From Plantactinospora mayteni (lineage in GTDB: Bacteria; Actinomycetota; Actinomycetes; Mycobacteriales; Micromonosporaceae), in contig NZ_BONX01000050.1 in the NCBI RefSeq assembly GCF_016862935.1, forward strand, positions 57,896-121,895: DNA of 64,000 bases, given 5' to 3'. The position numbers and the translations under genes are program-made. The notes beneath the pieces are model-generated. The model was not told where the DNA came from. It searched no databases and worked only from the letters and a program-made list of their open reading frames with translations. Below, in pieces: positions 16,621 to 26,562 of this stretch; the stretch's first letter is position 1, and every line of letters starts with the position of its first letter.

Positions 16621-17451
16621 CTACTCGTCGTGGCACCAGCCGAGCACCCGCTCCGCCTTCGTACAGTCGAAGAACCCCTGGTTGCCCCGGAGTTCGCCGC
16701 GGACCGGCACGTCCGGGTAGTACTCGCGCCGCAGTTCCTCGCTCGGGGTGCCGGTCGTGGTCTGCGGGGCGACCACGTAGCAGACCTGGTGGCCGGTGAA
16801 GTCGGCGGTGAGGGCCAGCAGGCAGGCCCGGGCCGCCGGCCGGGCCAGGGTGTACCCCCACAGGTCGCGGACGGCGAGGGCCGAGTACCGCACCTCGGGC
16901 CGGACGGCCGGTCGGGTCGGCAGTACGGCGTGCAGCCGCAGGCTGGCGATGCTGAGGTTCTCGTACCGGCGGGCGAAGCTGTCCGCCTGGGCCTCGCCGA
17001 GCCACTTCGACAGGCTGTACGGGTCCTCGTTGTAGCTGGGATGCCGCTCGTCCAGCGGAAAGTAGTCGAAGCGCGGCTTCCGGCTGTATCCGCCGCCGAT
17101 GGCGTTGACGCTGGAGGCGAGGCAGATCCGGGCGATGCCGAGTTCGGTGGCGGCCCGCAGCGCGTTGTAGCTGGCGGTGACGTTGACGTTGTGCACCACG
17201 TGGTCGGGCTCGTCCCACGGCTTCGGGTACGCCGCCAGGTGCACCAGCGCCTCGCAGCCGTCCAGCACCCGGAGCAGTGCCGGATAGTCGGTCACGTCGG
17301 CGGGCCGGCGTACCAGCTCGGCCGGCGGGTCGGTGCCGGCGTGCAGGGCCGACGGCCGGTCGATCTCCACCACGGTGTGCCCCTCGGCCAGCGCGTAGCG
17401 GACCAGCGACCGCCCGACCGTACCGGCACCGCCGGTCACCGCAATACGCAT
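16621..17451 (-). CDS. NAD-dependent epimerase/dehydratase (extended SDR)
   Basis: A 276-residue extended short-chain dehydrogenase. The Rossmann motif is TGGAGTVG (6-13), followed by DRPSA, a DVTDY strand, HLAAYPKPW and the catalytic YSLSK (Tyr and Lys) with Ser from LASSVNAIGG. This pattern fits uronate dehydrogenase/NAD-epimerase-like sugar enzymes. A GGTGGG box lies just before the ATG. Upstream extension to 17733 has no support. It is transcribed towards the ArsR-type gene with a 71-bp gap, but function does not link them. Confidence 0.85.
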   Translation of the reverse strand: MRIAVTGGAGTVGRSLVRYALAEGHTVVEIDRPSALHAGTDPPAELVRRPADVTDYPALLRVLDGCEALVHLAAYPKPWDEPDHVVHNVNVTASYNALRAATELGIARICLASSVNAIGGGYSRKPRFDYFPLDERHPSYNEDPYSLSKWLGEAQADSFARRYENLSIASLRLHAVLPTRPAVRPEVRYSALAVRDLWGYTLARPAARACLLALTADFTGHQVCYVVAPQTTTGTPSEELRREYYPDVPVRGELRGNQGFFDCTKAERVLGWCHDE

Positions 17452-17460
17452 CCCACCATT

Positions 17461-17504
17461 GAACCTTTTTCCACCACCGCCTGCGGTCCGACGGACCGCA
17501 GGCG
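17461..17504. repeat. Partial copy of a palindromic intergenic element
   Basis: Starts GAACCTTTTTCCACC and contains a perfect 13-bp inverted repeat, CGCCTGCGGTCCG and its complement around one base (17478-17504). The end and core match the two 90-bp elements at 40.4 and 41.6 kb. It sits directly upstream of the epimerase start. Confidence 0.65.
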
Positions 17505-17720
17505 TCAGACGAACTGGTCGGCGGCGTACCGGAACGGGCAGTCCTGCGGCGGCGGCTCGCGGAGGCCGCCGGCGAGGCCGCCGGGGTCTCCGACCCGGAA
17601 GATCACGACGACCCGCTCGCCCACGAACTCCGGCGCCGACCGCCCGACCGGTCCGGTGGGCCGGCGATGCGTCGCGCCCGCGAAAAGTTTCGGCCGCCCG
17701 GGATTCGGCCGACTCCGCAC
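17505..17720 (-). CDS. Possible small protein, unsupported
   Basis: A 71-codon frame with plausible codon use near its end (ERVVVIFRVGDPGG, then EPPPQDCPFRYAADQFV). No family is recognised and no ribosome site is obvious. It could be the remnant of a longer gene. Its 5' part would overlap the CGAAA-N2-TTTCG palindrome, which argues against it. Kept as a low-confidence entry because otherwise 17452-18164 has no gene. Confidence 0.25.
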   Translation of the reverse strand: MRSRPNPGRPKLFAGATHRRPTGPVGRSAPEFVGERVVVIFRVGDPGGLAGGLREPPPQDCPFRYAADQFV

Positions 17721-17860
17721 GGCGTCGTTCCACCTGAAGCTGTTGAGCAGGGATTAGACCCGGATCGACCGGCCCTCGGGGGACGGGTGGGAGCTATCCA
17801 TATCCTTACCTGCGCCGATGTGGCTAGAGTGGGGGCGATTGAAGTTTCGGAATCTTTCCG
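17681..17860. promoter_or_regulatory. Two palindromic operator candidates upstream of xylanase
   Basis: CGAAAAGTTTCG at 17681-17692 (arms CGAAA and TTTCG) and CGGAATCTTTCCG at 17848-17860 (arms CGGAA and TTCCG), the latter preceded by TGAAGTTTC. Actinomycete xylanase and cellulase genes are often controlled by LacI-family repressors at GAAA/TTTC-type palindromes; assignment here is inferred. The rest of 17721-18164 shows no gene. Confidence 0.4.
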
Positions 17861-17945
17861 TTAGCCTCCTGAAATCGAGTCCTGTCGATACAGCGTAAGG
17901 TTGAGTGCCCCCTGAACGGAGTCCCATGCCCGGGATACGGGCTAG

Positions 17946-19598
<1,653 letters not shown>

Positions 19599-19621
19599 CC
19601 GACCTGCGACGACACACCCGG

Positions 19622-19648
19622 TGCGGAGGACCGCGATGGTCCTCCGCA
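19622..19648 (+). terminator. Terminator of xylanase gene
   Basis: Perfect 11-bp stem TGCGGAGGACC with its complement and a 5-nt loop GCGAT, followed by TCGTTCTGT. Located 24 bp after the xylanase stop. Confidence 0.85.
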
Positions 19649-19804
19649 TCGTTCTGTGCCCGTTGACGTAGTCGTTGAGTTGCAGAACGACAGTGTCGTT
19701 CGAGTTCACGTTCGTCGTAGCGGTGGAGATGCCGCCGTCGCCCCCGGTCCGGATTGCCGTCCGGACCGGGGGCGCTGCGGCGCCGCCGCTGCAACGGCGA
19801 CACC

Positions 19805-20026
19805 TCACCCGTCCGGAAAGGCCAACCGGAAGGGTGACTCGGGTGCCGACGGCGGCCCGTCGGGCCAGCACACCAGGCAGGTACACGGCTTCACGGACGG
19901 CACGCCGCCGTAGGCGATGACCACAAAGCCGGGGCAGCCGTGCGGGTCGGTGGTCACCGGCGCCCGGGCCGCGAGCCAGCAGGGCATACAGACGGCCGAG
20001 GGGTCCACCATCAGGCCGGCGGTCAT
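19805..20026 (-). CDS. Small Cys-rich protein, last of a four-gene micro-operon
   Basis: A 73-residue protein with seven cysteines arranged as C-x2-C, a single Cys in HGCPG, then CTCLVC, so a zinc ribbon or metal-binding knot is likely. No signal peptide. ATG overlaps the preceding stop (ATGA). Unknown function; comparable short proteins accompany XRE-type regulators in actinomycetes. Confidence 0.7.
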   Translation of the reverse strand: MTAGLMVDPSAVCMPCWLAARAPVTTDPHGCPGFVVIAYGGVPSVKPCTCLVCWPDGPPSAPESPFRLAFPDG

Positions 20027-20265
20027 CGGACGTGCTCCAGGGCTGCTCGGATGTCGTCGACGGTCGCGTCCTCGGGCAGTAGGCCGGAGAGCAGAATCCG
20101 GACTACTCTTTCGCGTCTCAGCACCTCAGCCGCCCAGGCGTCGACCGGGCAGCCCCGCCGGATGCAATTCAGGCAGCGACCGCCTCGACCGTGCACCTGG
20201 CGCGCGGTGCGCGCGGTGGCGTACTCAAGGGCGGGGCTCCAGTCCCCAGCGATCCCGCCGCTCAC
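20023..20265 (-). CDS. Small conserved-looking protein with C-x2-C motif
   Basis: An 80-residue protein starting at GTG 20265, which overlaps the stop before it as GTGA. It contains RCLNCIRRGCP (a CxxC plus a third Cys) and a hydrophobic C-terminal helix VVRILLSGLLPEDATVDDIRAALEH. A zinc-binding or redox role is possible. A longer frame exists but the coupled GTG explains the start better. Confidence 0.7.
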   Translation of the reverse strand: MSGGIAGDWSPALEYATARTARQVHGRGGRCLNCIRRGCPVDAWAAEVLRRERVVRILLSGLLPEDATVDDIRAALEHVR

Positions 20266-20393
20266 CGGTCCGGCCCGTCCACCCGGCGCCACCGGCCGTC
20301 CTCACGCCGGTAGTCGCGGACTCCGTGCAGCTCCTCGACCAACCACGCCAGGATGTCGAGGACGATGTCGACAAGCCGGACAACGACCTTCAC
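20262..20393 (-). CDS. 43-residue coupled micro-protein
   Basis: GTG 20393 overlaps the previous stop as GTGA and the stop at 20262 overlaps the next GTG in the same manner. The sequence has an amphipathic or membrane-seeking helix VVVRLVDIVLDILAWLVEEL followed by a charged tail YRREDGRWRRVDGPDR. Too short for ordinary gene finders. Support comes from the conserved overlap pattern on both sides. Confidence 0.6.
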   Translation of the reverse strand: MKVVVRLVDIVLDILAWLVEELHGVRDYRREDGRWRRVDGPDR

Positions 20394-20671
20394 GGCCGCC
20401 GCCGGTACTGCTGCCGTTGACCCGTCGTGATGATGGGCTGACCGTCCCATCGGGTCTCAGCAGCCCAGGCAGCTCGGGCCCGTTCACGGACGGCCCGGCC
20501 ACGCCCGTCGTGGTAGGCGCTGGCCAGTTTCAAGACCCGTTCTCGGGCGGCCCGCTGCTCGGCCGCGTCGTCGAGCTGGGCGGCGACCAGGATCTGCGGG
20601 GCGGCGCGACGTTCAGTCCGCCGGCCGCGCCACCGCGTCCACCACGTGAACAACGTCGTCCTCCCTCGCAC
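20390..20671 (-). CDS. Small basic protein, first of micro-operon
   Basis: A 93-residue protein from GTG 20671, chosen because the amino-acid quality begins there (TTLFTWWTRWRGRR) and the upstream extension is low complexity. It is rich in Arg/Ala with a long helix EQRAARERVLKLASAYHDGRGRAVRERARAAW interrupted by a short loop; no known domain. First of four genes joined by 4-bp overlaps. Confidence 0.6.
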   Translation of the reverse strand: MRGRTTLFTWWTRWRGRRTERRAAPQILVAAQLDDAAEQRAARERVLKLASAYHDGRGRAVRERARAAWAAETRWDGQPIITTGQRQQYRRRP

Positions 20672-20860
20672 CTGAGGGGTGACGGCCGGACCCTCCCCGG
20701 CACCGACCGCCACACCCGCCTGGCGGGCGCCGCCCGGGGGTACTGCGGGGGCGGGCGGCGCCCAGCTCGGTGGACGCGACGCGCAGCCGTACCAGAGAGT
20801 GCTGACGGAGATCGGTGTCCGCCGCGTCCATAACGGACCGTAGGTGGGCAGAAACACGAA

Positions 20861-20884
20861 CGGTGTGACCGCGCGGTCACACCG
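20861..20884. promoter_or_regulatory. 24-bp perfect palindrome
   Basis: Half-site CGGTGTGACCGC is followed directly by its exact complement. It lies between the XRE gene and the micro-operon, about 190 bp upstream of the first micro-gene, and is a good operator candidate for the XRE-type protein or another dimeric regulator. Confidence 0.55.
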
Positions 20885-20886
20885 TT

Positions 20887-20905
20887 TCAAGATCGGCGAT
20901 CTTGA
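20887..20905 (-). terminator. Short hairpin after XRE gene
   Basis: TCAAGATC and its complement around GGC, 6 bp past the XRE stop. Could end its transcript; also palindromic enough to be a protein site. Confidence 0.45.
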
Positions 20906-20911
20906 CCAGCA

Positions 20912-22123
20912 CTACACGGGGCCGGTATCGGCATCCGGGTCCAACGGATCAACGCCCACCCGAACCGCCAGTTCCCGCAGCTCGGCGCCGCCCTGCCGGC
21001 GGGCATCCCTGACGATCTGGCCGACGATCTCCCGCACGCTCGGTCGCGACCGCAGCTCGGCCGGGGACACCTCGTCGGCTGCGAGGAACTGGGTCACGGC
21101 CTTGTCCGGGTGGCCAGCCTGGTACCAGCCTCGCCCGCAGGAGATGTGCAGGTGGGCGAGCCGTTGACGGGTCCGTAGCCCCGTCCGGTCGACTCGTCGA
21201 GCGTACTCCGGTGCACGGCCGGGCTCGTCCTCCAGCGCCTCGGCGACGCGCCACACGCCGACGTTGGCCGGCGTCAACTCCATCCGCCACGGATCGGCAC
21301 CGGCCCGGCCGGCTGCCTGCTCGGCCTCGTTGTGATGAGCGCTGGCCGTGTCAGTCTGGCCGAGCGTGGCGGCAGAGAGCGCCGCTTGGAGGTGCAGCAT
21401 CCCGTACCAGGACACCGCCTCGTCACCGCCGATGTCCCCGACCTGGTCGGCGGCTCGGGCGGCGACGGCAAGGGATCGACGTCGGCCGCCGACGGTGCCG
21501 CTCGCCAACGCGGTTTGTGACGAGGCGAAGGCCGCCGCAGCGGTGATGGTCGGTTCGTCGAGCTGGCCAGCGGCGGCCTGGGCGCGTTCGGCGAGCCTCG
21601 CCGCGAGGTCGATGTGGCCGAACGGCTTGACGGTCAGCGACGCACAAACAGTAGCCCGCACCAGCAGGTCAAGACCGGTCCGGCCGTCGTCGCCGCTGAC
21701 GCTGGCCAGCCGACGGGCGTCCATGACCAGGGGCGGCAGGAGAGCAGCGAGGGTCTGGTAGTCGCACGCCATCCGGGCGGCCATGGCGCGGTCGATCTCG
21801 GCGGCCAGGACCTTCGGCGTGATTGGCGAGGTGTCCTCGGGGTCGTCGTCGAGAGCACCGCGCAGGGCCGGGACGGCGGAGTAGATGACAAGGTCATCTC
21901 GGGTCTGCGGCTGGGCCGGCTGCCCGGTGAGGTCCGTGGCAGAGACGCCGAGCGCGGTCGCGAAGGCGTAGAGCAGCCGCCGATCGGTGACTGGCTTGTG
22001 CCCGTTCTCGACACGCGAAAGGTGCTCGCGGCTGATGCCGACGATGTCGGCCAGCTCCTGCTGCGTCAGGCGCGCGATGTCGCGCCAGCGTGCGATGCGC
22101 AGGCCGATGTAGTCACGTCCCAC
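20912..22123 (-). CDS. XRE-family regulator with TPR-like sensor domain
   Basis: A 403-residue protein. The N-terminal Cro/CI helix-turn-helix is clear: RWRDIARLTQQELADIVGIS, REHLSRVENGHKPVTDRRLLYAFATALGV. The remaining 300 residues are helical TPR-like repeats (AARLAERAQAAAGQL, AAFASSQTALASG, DTASAHHNEAEQAA), the layout of peptide- or small-molecule-responsive regulators. AGGAGGG precedes the GTG start. It is divergent from the GntR gene and upstream of the micro-operon on the same strand, so it may control both sides. Confidence 0.9.
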   Translation of the reverse strand: MGRDYIGLRIARWRDIARLTQQELADIVGISREHLSRVENGHKPVTDRRLLYAFATALGVSATDLTGQPAQPQTRDDLVIYSAVPALRGALDDDPEDTSPITPKVLAAEIDRAMAARMACDYQTLAALLPPLVMDARRLASVSGDDGRTGLDLLVRATVCASLTVKPFGHIDLAARLAERAQAAAGQLDEPTITAAAAFASSQTALASGTVGGRRRSLAVAARAADQVGDIGGDEAVSWYGMLHLQAALSAATLGQTDTASAHHNEAEQAAGRAGADPWRMELTPANVGVWRVAEALEDEPGRAPEYARRVDRTGLRTRQRLAHLHISCGRGWYQAGHPDKAVTQFLAADEVSPAELRSRPSVREIVGQIVRDARRQGGAELRELAVRVGVDPLDPDADTGPV

Positions 22124-22345
22124 GGTGCCCTCCTACAAAGGGTGCGGTCGGCGTTCCGCACTGCATCCGACCAGTGAAATCGACGGTACGCCGCACCGTC
22201 GGTCGCTGCTACCGCAAGGTCCCGCAACAGCATCGAGCGCTGAAGGGCCAGCAGTCCTCACCACGCTAACGCCAAGATCTATTGTTCGTACATTCGACTA
22301 ACCGCCCCAGCGGATGTTCGCCCGGTTACTCGTACCGTCCGGTCT

Positions 22346-22747
22346 GTGCTAGATCCGCACTCCGGCGTTCCGCGCCATCGCCAGCTCGCCGCCGAGCTGC
22401 GAGGACGGATCACGTCCGGCGAGTGGTTGCCCGGGGGGCTGCTTCCGCCCGAGGCCAGACTCAGCCACGAGTACGGAGTCGGAAGAGGCACCGTCCGGCG
22501 CGCGGTGGCAGAACTGCGTCGGGAGGGCCTCATCGACGCCGCGCCGGGACGCGGAACCCAAGTTCGCGAGGAGGTCGACCGAGAGCCAGTCCGGGTGCAG
22601 CGTGGGTCGAAGGTCACCGCGCGGATGCCGAGCCCGGAGGAGCGAGCCTCCCTCGACATTCCCGAGGGCGTACCCGTCCTGGTTGTTGCCATCGGTGGCC
22701 GGTCGCGAGTCTTCAGTGCTGAGCGGACGGTCTTGACTTTCGCCTAA
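22346..22747 (+). CDS. Short GntR-family regulator
   Basis: A 133-residue GntR protein. The winged helix is typical: RHRQLAAELRGRITSGEW, LPPEARLSHEYGVGRGTVRRAVAELRREGLIDAAPGRGTQV. The C-terminal part is only about 60 residues, too short for a full UTRA ligand domain (usually 140 or more), so it is a truncated or minimal variant. The GTG has no Shine-Dalgarno; TACCGT lies 7 nt upstream, compatible with a leaderless mRNA. The 222-bp gap to the divergent XRE gene holds both promoters. Confidence 0.85.
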   Translation: MLDPHSGVPRHRQLAAELRGRITSGEWLPGGLLPPEARLSHEYGVGRGTVRRAVAELRREGLIDAAPGRGTQVREEVDREPVRVQRGSKVTARMPSPEERASLDIPEGVPVLVVAIGGRSRVFSAERTVLTFA

Positions 22748-22948
22748 TGGTGCCGACCGGCCTGAACTGCTCTGGCCGAACAGGCCCTCAGCTGGACCGA
22801 TACGGCGTCCTAGGCTCGGCCTGACCGGCACTCTGCCCCGCTCGGGGTTGCCCGACAGGTGGTCGCCGTGGTCCGGTCGGGGACCGCTCGCTCGGGTGTC
22901 GCCGAACTGGAGGCCCGCATCCCGACCGTGCGGGCATAACCTTCGACG

Positions 22949-23473
22949 GTGGTCACCTACCGCCGTCTCGACGGCCTGTCCGCCATGCCGTTCTTCCCAC
23001 CGCTCGTGGACCTGTACGGCATCGTGTACGCGGAGCCGCCGTACGAGGAGGGGCCGGACGAGGTGGCCGGATTCGCCGCGAAGCTTCCTGAGGAGTCGGC
23101 ACGGCCCGGCTTCACCCTGGTAGCCGCCGAGGATGGTTCGGATCTGATCGGTGCTGCCTATGGCTGGACGATGCCGGCCGGAGTGTGGTGGTCGCGCGCC
23201 GACGCCGACCCCGCTCCGGAGATACTGGCTGCGACCAAGCTTGCAGTCATGGAATGGATCGTCCACCCCGACCACCGCCGGCAGGGCGTCGGCGCCGAAC
23301 TGATGCGTCGACTCCTCGTCGGCCGCCCCGAGACATGGGCAACCCTCGCATCCGACCCACGAACCCTTGCCCGACGTCTCTACGAACGGGCCGGCTGGCG
23401 AAAGGCCGACCGCTCGCATCTGCCGTGGGGGCCTGCCATGGATCTACTCGTGCTGCCGTTACCAGTCCGCTGA
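22949..23473 (+). CDS. GNAT-family N-acetyltransferase
   Basis: A 174-residue acetyltransferase. Motif A, MEWIVHPDHRRQGVGAELM, carries the acetyl-CoA pyrophosphate loop (R-R-Q-G-V-G). Before it are the strands FTLVAAEDGSDLIGAAYGW and after it RRLYERAGWRKAD, which close the fold. Substrate unknown. Upstream 22748-22948 has no gene. No close neighbour shares its direction with coupling. Confidence 0.88.
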   Translation: MVTYRRLDGLSAMPFFPPLVDLYGIVYAEPPYEEGPDEVAGFAAKLPEESARPGFTLVAAEDGSDLIGAAYGWTMPAGVWWSRADADPAPEILAATKLAVMEWIVHPDHRRQGVGAELMRRLLVGRPETWATLASDPRTLARRLYERAGWRKADRSHLPWGPAMDLLVLPLPVR

Positions 23474-23479
23474 TTGTCG

Positions 23480-23650
23480 AAGGGCCGGCGGCACATGCTC
23501 CGGACGCAGGGCTCGTCAGCAGTCAGGTAGTACTCCTCGGGCACCAACCCGGCGCACCGGTACCGCTGCGGCTCGGGGTCCGCGAACCCGGCGAACTCCC
23601 GCCGCAGCCGGTGTGCCAGCCGGCCCCAGTATTCCGTCTCGGCAATGCCG
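23480..23650 (-). pseudogene. Fragment of a small conserved actinobacterial protein
   Basis: On the minus strand this interval reads ETEYWGRLAHRLRREFAGFA, DPEPQRYRCAGLVPEEYYL and DEPCVRSMCRRPF. This looks like the N-terminal part of a roughly 110-residue hypothetical family I recall from Micromonosporaceae. There is no start codon in front of it, and the frame runs on antisense to the GNAT gene, so it seems to be a truncated remnant left beside the phosphotransferase gene. Confidence 0.35.
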
Positions 23651-23654
23651 CCGG

Positions 23655-24635
23655 TCAGTGTCTGCGCTCCGGGACCGGCGTCGCCGAGTCCTGCCGGTGG
23701 TCGGCGACAAACTCGGCCACGATCCGCCGGGCGTAGGCGGCCCGGTCCGGGTCGGCGGTCGAGAAGTCCTCCGGTGCCGGCACCCGCGCGGCCAGTCCCC
23801 AGCCCCGGCCCCGCGCCCAACTGGCGTCGTCGACCGACAGCGCGGCCCGGAACACGGCACGGCTGTGCGCCGGCAGCACCGTCCAGGCGGCTATCAGGTC
23901 ACAGGCCGGATCACCCACACCCATGCAGCCGAAGTCGATGACGGCGCGGAGCCGGCCGTCGACGGTCAGCAGGTTTCCGGCCGAGAGGTCGCCGTGGATC
24001 CAGACGCCCTGGCCGTCCCAGGCCGGCCCCGCCGCCAGGGCCGCCTCCCAGACCGCCGTCAGCGCGTCGATGTCGACCAGACCGACCAGGGCCGCGATCC
24101 GCGAGCGGACCGAGTCGTCCGCCGCGATCGACGGCCGGCTGTCGCCCATGGGTACGCCTCGATAGGCGTTGCTGGACTCCGGCGCCGGACCGTCGGCGGG
24201 ATCGATCCGGCGCAGCGCGAGGACGAACTCCGCCACGTCCCGCGCCAACCGGTCCGGGTCGGCGCCGCCCTCGCGACTCGGGTTCTCGCCGTCGAGCCAC
24301 GGATAGACCGACCACCGGAACGGATAGCCCTCGGCCGGCTGGCCCAGCGCGAGCGGAACGGGGATGGTCGACGGCAGGTGCGGGGCCAGTCGGGGCAGCC
24401 AGTGTTGTTCCCGGTCGACCTGCGGCGCCCACCTGGCGAGGCGGGGCAGCCGCACGACCTTGTCGTCGCCGAGCCGGTACATCGCGTTGTCGGTCCCCCA
24501 GATCCGGGTCCGTACGACGGGCAGCTCCGCCCACTGCGGAAACTGGGCCGCGAGCAGCCGTCGGACGAGAGCCTCGTCGACCTGCGCCTGGACGGAAGAC
24601 GGATCAGCGGTGGACAAACGGATCTCCCTCGACAT
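23655..24635 (-). CDS. Aminoglycoside-phosphotransferase (APH) family kinase
   Basis: A 326-residue small-molecule kinase. Key motifs are WIHGDLSAGNLL (catalytic loop with Asp and Asn), VIDFGCMGVGDPACDL (metal-binding Asp) and the N-terminal nucleotide strand TRIWGTDNAMYRLGDDKVVRLPR. The ATG at 24635 fits the family start (LSTADPSSVQAQVDEALVRRLLAAQFP). Members of this subgroup phosphorylate diverse alcohols and not necessarily antibiotics; resistance cannot be concluded. The gene is divergent from the LysE exporter. Confidence 0.88.
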   Translation of the reverse strand: MSREIRLSTADPSSVQAQVDEALVRRLLAAQFPQWAELPVVRTRIWGTDNAMYRLGDDKVVRLPRLARWAPQVDREQHWLPRLAPHLPSTIPVPLALGQPAEGYPFRWSVYPWLDGENPSREGGADPDRLARDVAEFVLALRRIDPADGPAPESSNAYRGVPMGDSRPSIAADDSVRSRIAALVGLVDIDALTAVWEAALAAGPAWDGQGVWIHGDLSAGNLLTVDGRLRAVIDFGCMGVGDPACDLIAAWTVLPAHSRAVFRAALSVDDASWARGRGWGLAARVPAPEDFSTADPDRAAYARRIVAEFVADHRQDSATPVPERRH

Positions 24636-24660
24636 CGAGCATGGCTGACGATCACGCGGC

Positions 24661-24684
24661 TGTGGCTGTGGCTGCGGCTGCGGC
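24661..24684. repeat. TGYGGC hexamer repeat
   Basis: Four tandem hexamers (TGTGGC twice, TGCGGC twice) in the 246-bp gap between the divergent APH and LysE genes. Confidence 0.8.
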
Positions 24685-24881
24685 TGCTGGCAGGGTAGGC
24701 GCCGCCGGACGGGCGGGCCCAGCCATTTTCGGCCCCGCCTGGCGGCGCCGATTCTGGCTGGCCTGCTGCTGGGTTGGCGGGACCGGCGGGGTGGCACGGT
24801 CGCGGCCAGGGCGTCGGACTGACCCGCCGGGCGGGGCGAAACCCGGCGACGCGGGCTTGGCACGGATGCGACGATCGCCGG

Positions 24882-25517
24882 ATGCCGATCGACCAACAGC
24901 TACTGCTGGCGTTCACCCTGACCACGATCGTCGCCATGGTCACGCCCGGGCCGGACATGCTGTTCGTGCTCGGCTGCGGGATGCGCGGCGGCTCCCGCGC
25001 CGGACTGCTCGCCACCGCCGGGGTGGCGACCAGCGAGGCGGTGCACGTTGCCGTGGCGGCGGCCGGGCTGGCCGCCCTCTTCGCGGCGGCGCCGACCGCG
25101 TTCGCGGTGGTGCGGATCGTCGGCGCCGCCTACCTGATCTACCTCGGGGTGCGGTTGATCCGGCACCGCCGCCGGGACGCCCAGGCCGAGCTGCCGACCG
25201 GGGACGGCGGGCTGTCGGGCCGGAAGGCGTACCTGAGCGGGCTGTTGACGAACCTGCTCAACCCGAAGATGGTCACCTTCACGATCGCGTTCCTCCCCCA
25301 GTTCGTCAGTCCGGAGTTGGGGCAGGTCTGGCTTCAGTTCGCGATCCTCGGCGCCATCCTGATCGGGTTGGAGTTCCTGGTCGACGGTGCCGTCGGAGTG
25401 TTCGCCGGGCGGATCGGCGCTTGGCTGCGCCGACGGGCCGCCGTACGCCGCCGGATCGACGCCGCGACCGGCGGCATCTTCATCGGCCTCGGCGTACGGC
25501 TCGCCGTCGAGCGGTGA
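24882..25517 (+). CDS. LysE/RhtB-family amino-acid exporter
   Basis: A 211-residue inner-membrane exporter with about six transmembrane helices. Diagnostic motifs: MVTPGPDMLFVLGCGMRGG in helix 1, AAYLIYLGVRLIR in helix 3, and LTNLLNPKMVTFTIAFLPQF, the NPK signature. ATG 24882 is the natural start, directly before the first helix; upstream in-frame sequence is not membrane-like. Substrate (Lys, Thr, homoserine lactone or others) cannot be told. Confidence 0.93.
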   Translation: MPIDQQLLLAFTLTTIVAMVTPGPDMLFVLGCGMRGGSRAGLLATAGVATSEAVHVAVAAAGLAALFAAAPTAFAVVRIVGAAYLIYLGVRLIRHRRRDAQAELPTGDGGLSGRKAYLSGLLTNLLNPKMVTFTIAFLPQFVSPELGQVWLQFAILGAILIGLEFLVDGAVGVFAGRIGAWLRRRAAVRRRIDAATGGIFIGLGVRLAVER

Positions 25518-25609
25518 GCCGAGTCCCTGGTCACCGGTCTCGGCTTCGGCTTCGGCGTCGGCCCTGGCAGCGGATGTCCCCCGCTCCGCCCCGCGCCCGA
25601 CCTGCCCGG

Positions 25610-26233
25610 TCACGGCCGGGCTCGGCGGCGTGCGCGGCGCCGTCGCCGGATCAGCCACCAGGCCGCCAGGCAGAGCAGCACCAGCACGACGAGGCCGGCA
25701 CCGGCCTCCCCGAGGTGGTTCTCGATCCGCCGCCAGGAGGCGCCGGCCAGATAGCCGACCATCACCACGGTGGTCGCCCAGGCCGTGCCGCCGAGGGCGT
25801 TGAAGAGCAGGAACCGGCGGTACGGCATCCGGTTCATCCCGGCCAGCGCCGGCACCAGGGTCCGGAGTACCCCGACCCACCGCCCCAGCATCACCGCCAG
25901 CGGTCCGTGCCGGGCCACGAACCGCTCGGCCCGGCTCCAGCGCTGTTCGCCGACCCAGCGCCCCGGACGGCTGCGCCGCAGCGGCGGGCCGCTCCATCGA
26001 CCGACCTCGTATCCGACGCTGTCCCCGGCGATGGCGGCGACGCTGGAGACCACGACCATCGCCGGCAGGCTCACCCGGCCGGCGGCGGCGAGCGCTCCGC
26101 CCAGCAGCAGTGCGGTCTCACCGGGCAGGACCAGCCCGACGAACGCGGCGGACTCACCGAAGGCGAGCCCGCCGACCACCAGCAGCGCCGCCCAGCCGGA
26201 GAGTGCGGTGAGGGTCTCGATGACGCCGTCCAC
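25610..26233 (-). CDS. DedA/SNARE-associated membrane protein
   Basis: A 207-residue protein of the DedA family. It shows FGESAAFVGLVLPGETALLLGG (re-entrant loop with E and the P-G-E motif), AAIAGDSVGYEVGRWSG, RFVARHGPLAVMLGRWVGVLRTLVPALAGMNRM (the conserved G-R-x-x-P region) and FLLFNALGGTAWA. Several family members flip undecaprenyl phosphate or other lipids. C-terminus is very basic (RRRRRARRRARP). Convergent with the LysE gene; 92-bp gap. Confidence 0.92.
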   Translation of the reverse strand: MDGVIETLTALSGWAALLVVGGLAFGESAAFVGLVLPGETALLLGGALAAAGRVSLPAMVVVSSVAAIAGDSVGYEVGRWSGPPLRRSRPGRWVGEQRWSRAERFVARHGPLAVMLGRWVGVLRTLVPALAGMNRMPYRRFLLFNALGGTAWATTVVMVGYLAGASWRRIENHLGEAGAGLVVLVLLCLAAWWLIRRRRRARRRARP

Positions 26234-26562
26234 CCGGGCCGCCCGTCAGCCGGTACCGGCAGCCGACCGGCCGGCGTCGCGGCTCCGGCCGGACAGGTGA
26301 TGGAGTACGCCGCGCCGTGCCGCGCCGCTGGGCCGGCGGCAAGCGGCGGGCGTTCCGGCCGAAGCGAACTCCACCCGGCCATCGTGCCCGAGGAGCTGAC
26401 CCGAAACGCCGGGAATGCCCTGACTAGCGCCGCTGGTACCCGGCCGACCCGTCACCCCGACTGCCGGCGCCCGACTGCCGGAGGTACGACTGTTCAGGCG
26501 GGCCCGGTCGACCTGCTACGAAACGGACGTTCCGGGGCTTGTCCGGCGATAGGCTCGGCGGC
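26234..26562. other. Intergenic region, no gene seen
   Basis: A 329-bp divergent spacer between the DedA and propeller genes. Both promoters must lie here; TAGGCT at 26550-26555 sits 7 nt before the GTG of the rightward gene. No hairpin or RNA motif recognised. Confidence 0.6.

Noticed and set aside
23655..24635. Antibiotic-resistance gene
   Set aside because: APH-fold kinases are diverse; nothing shows an aminoglycoside substrate.
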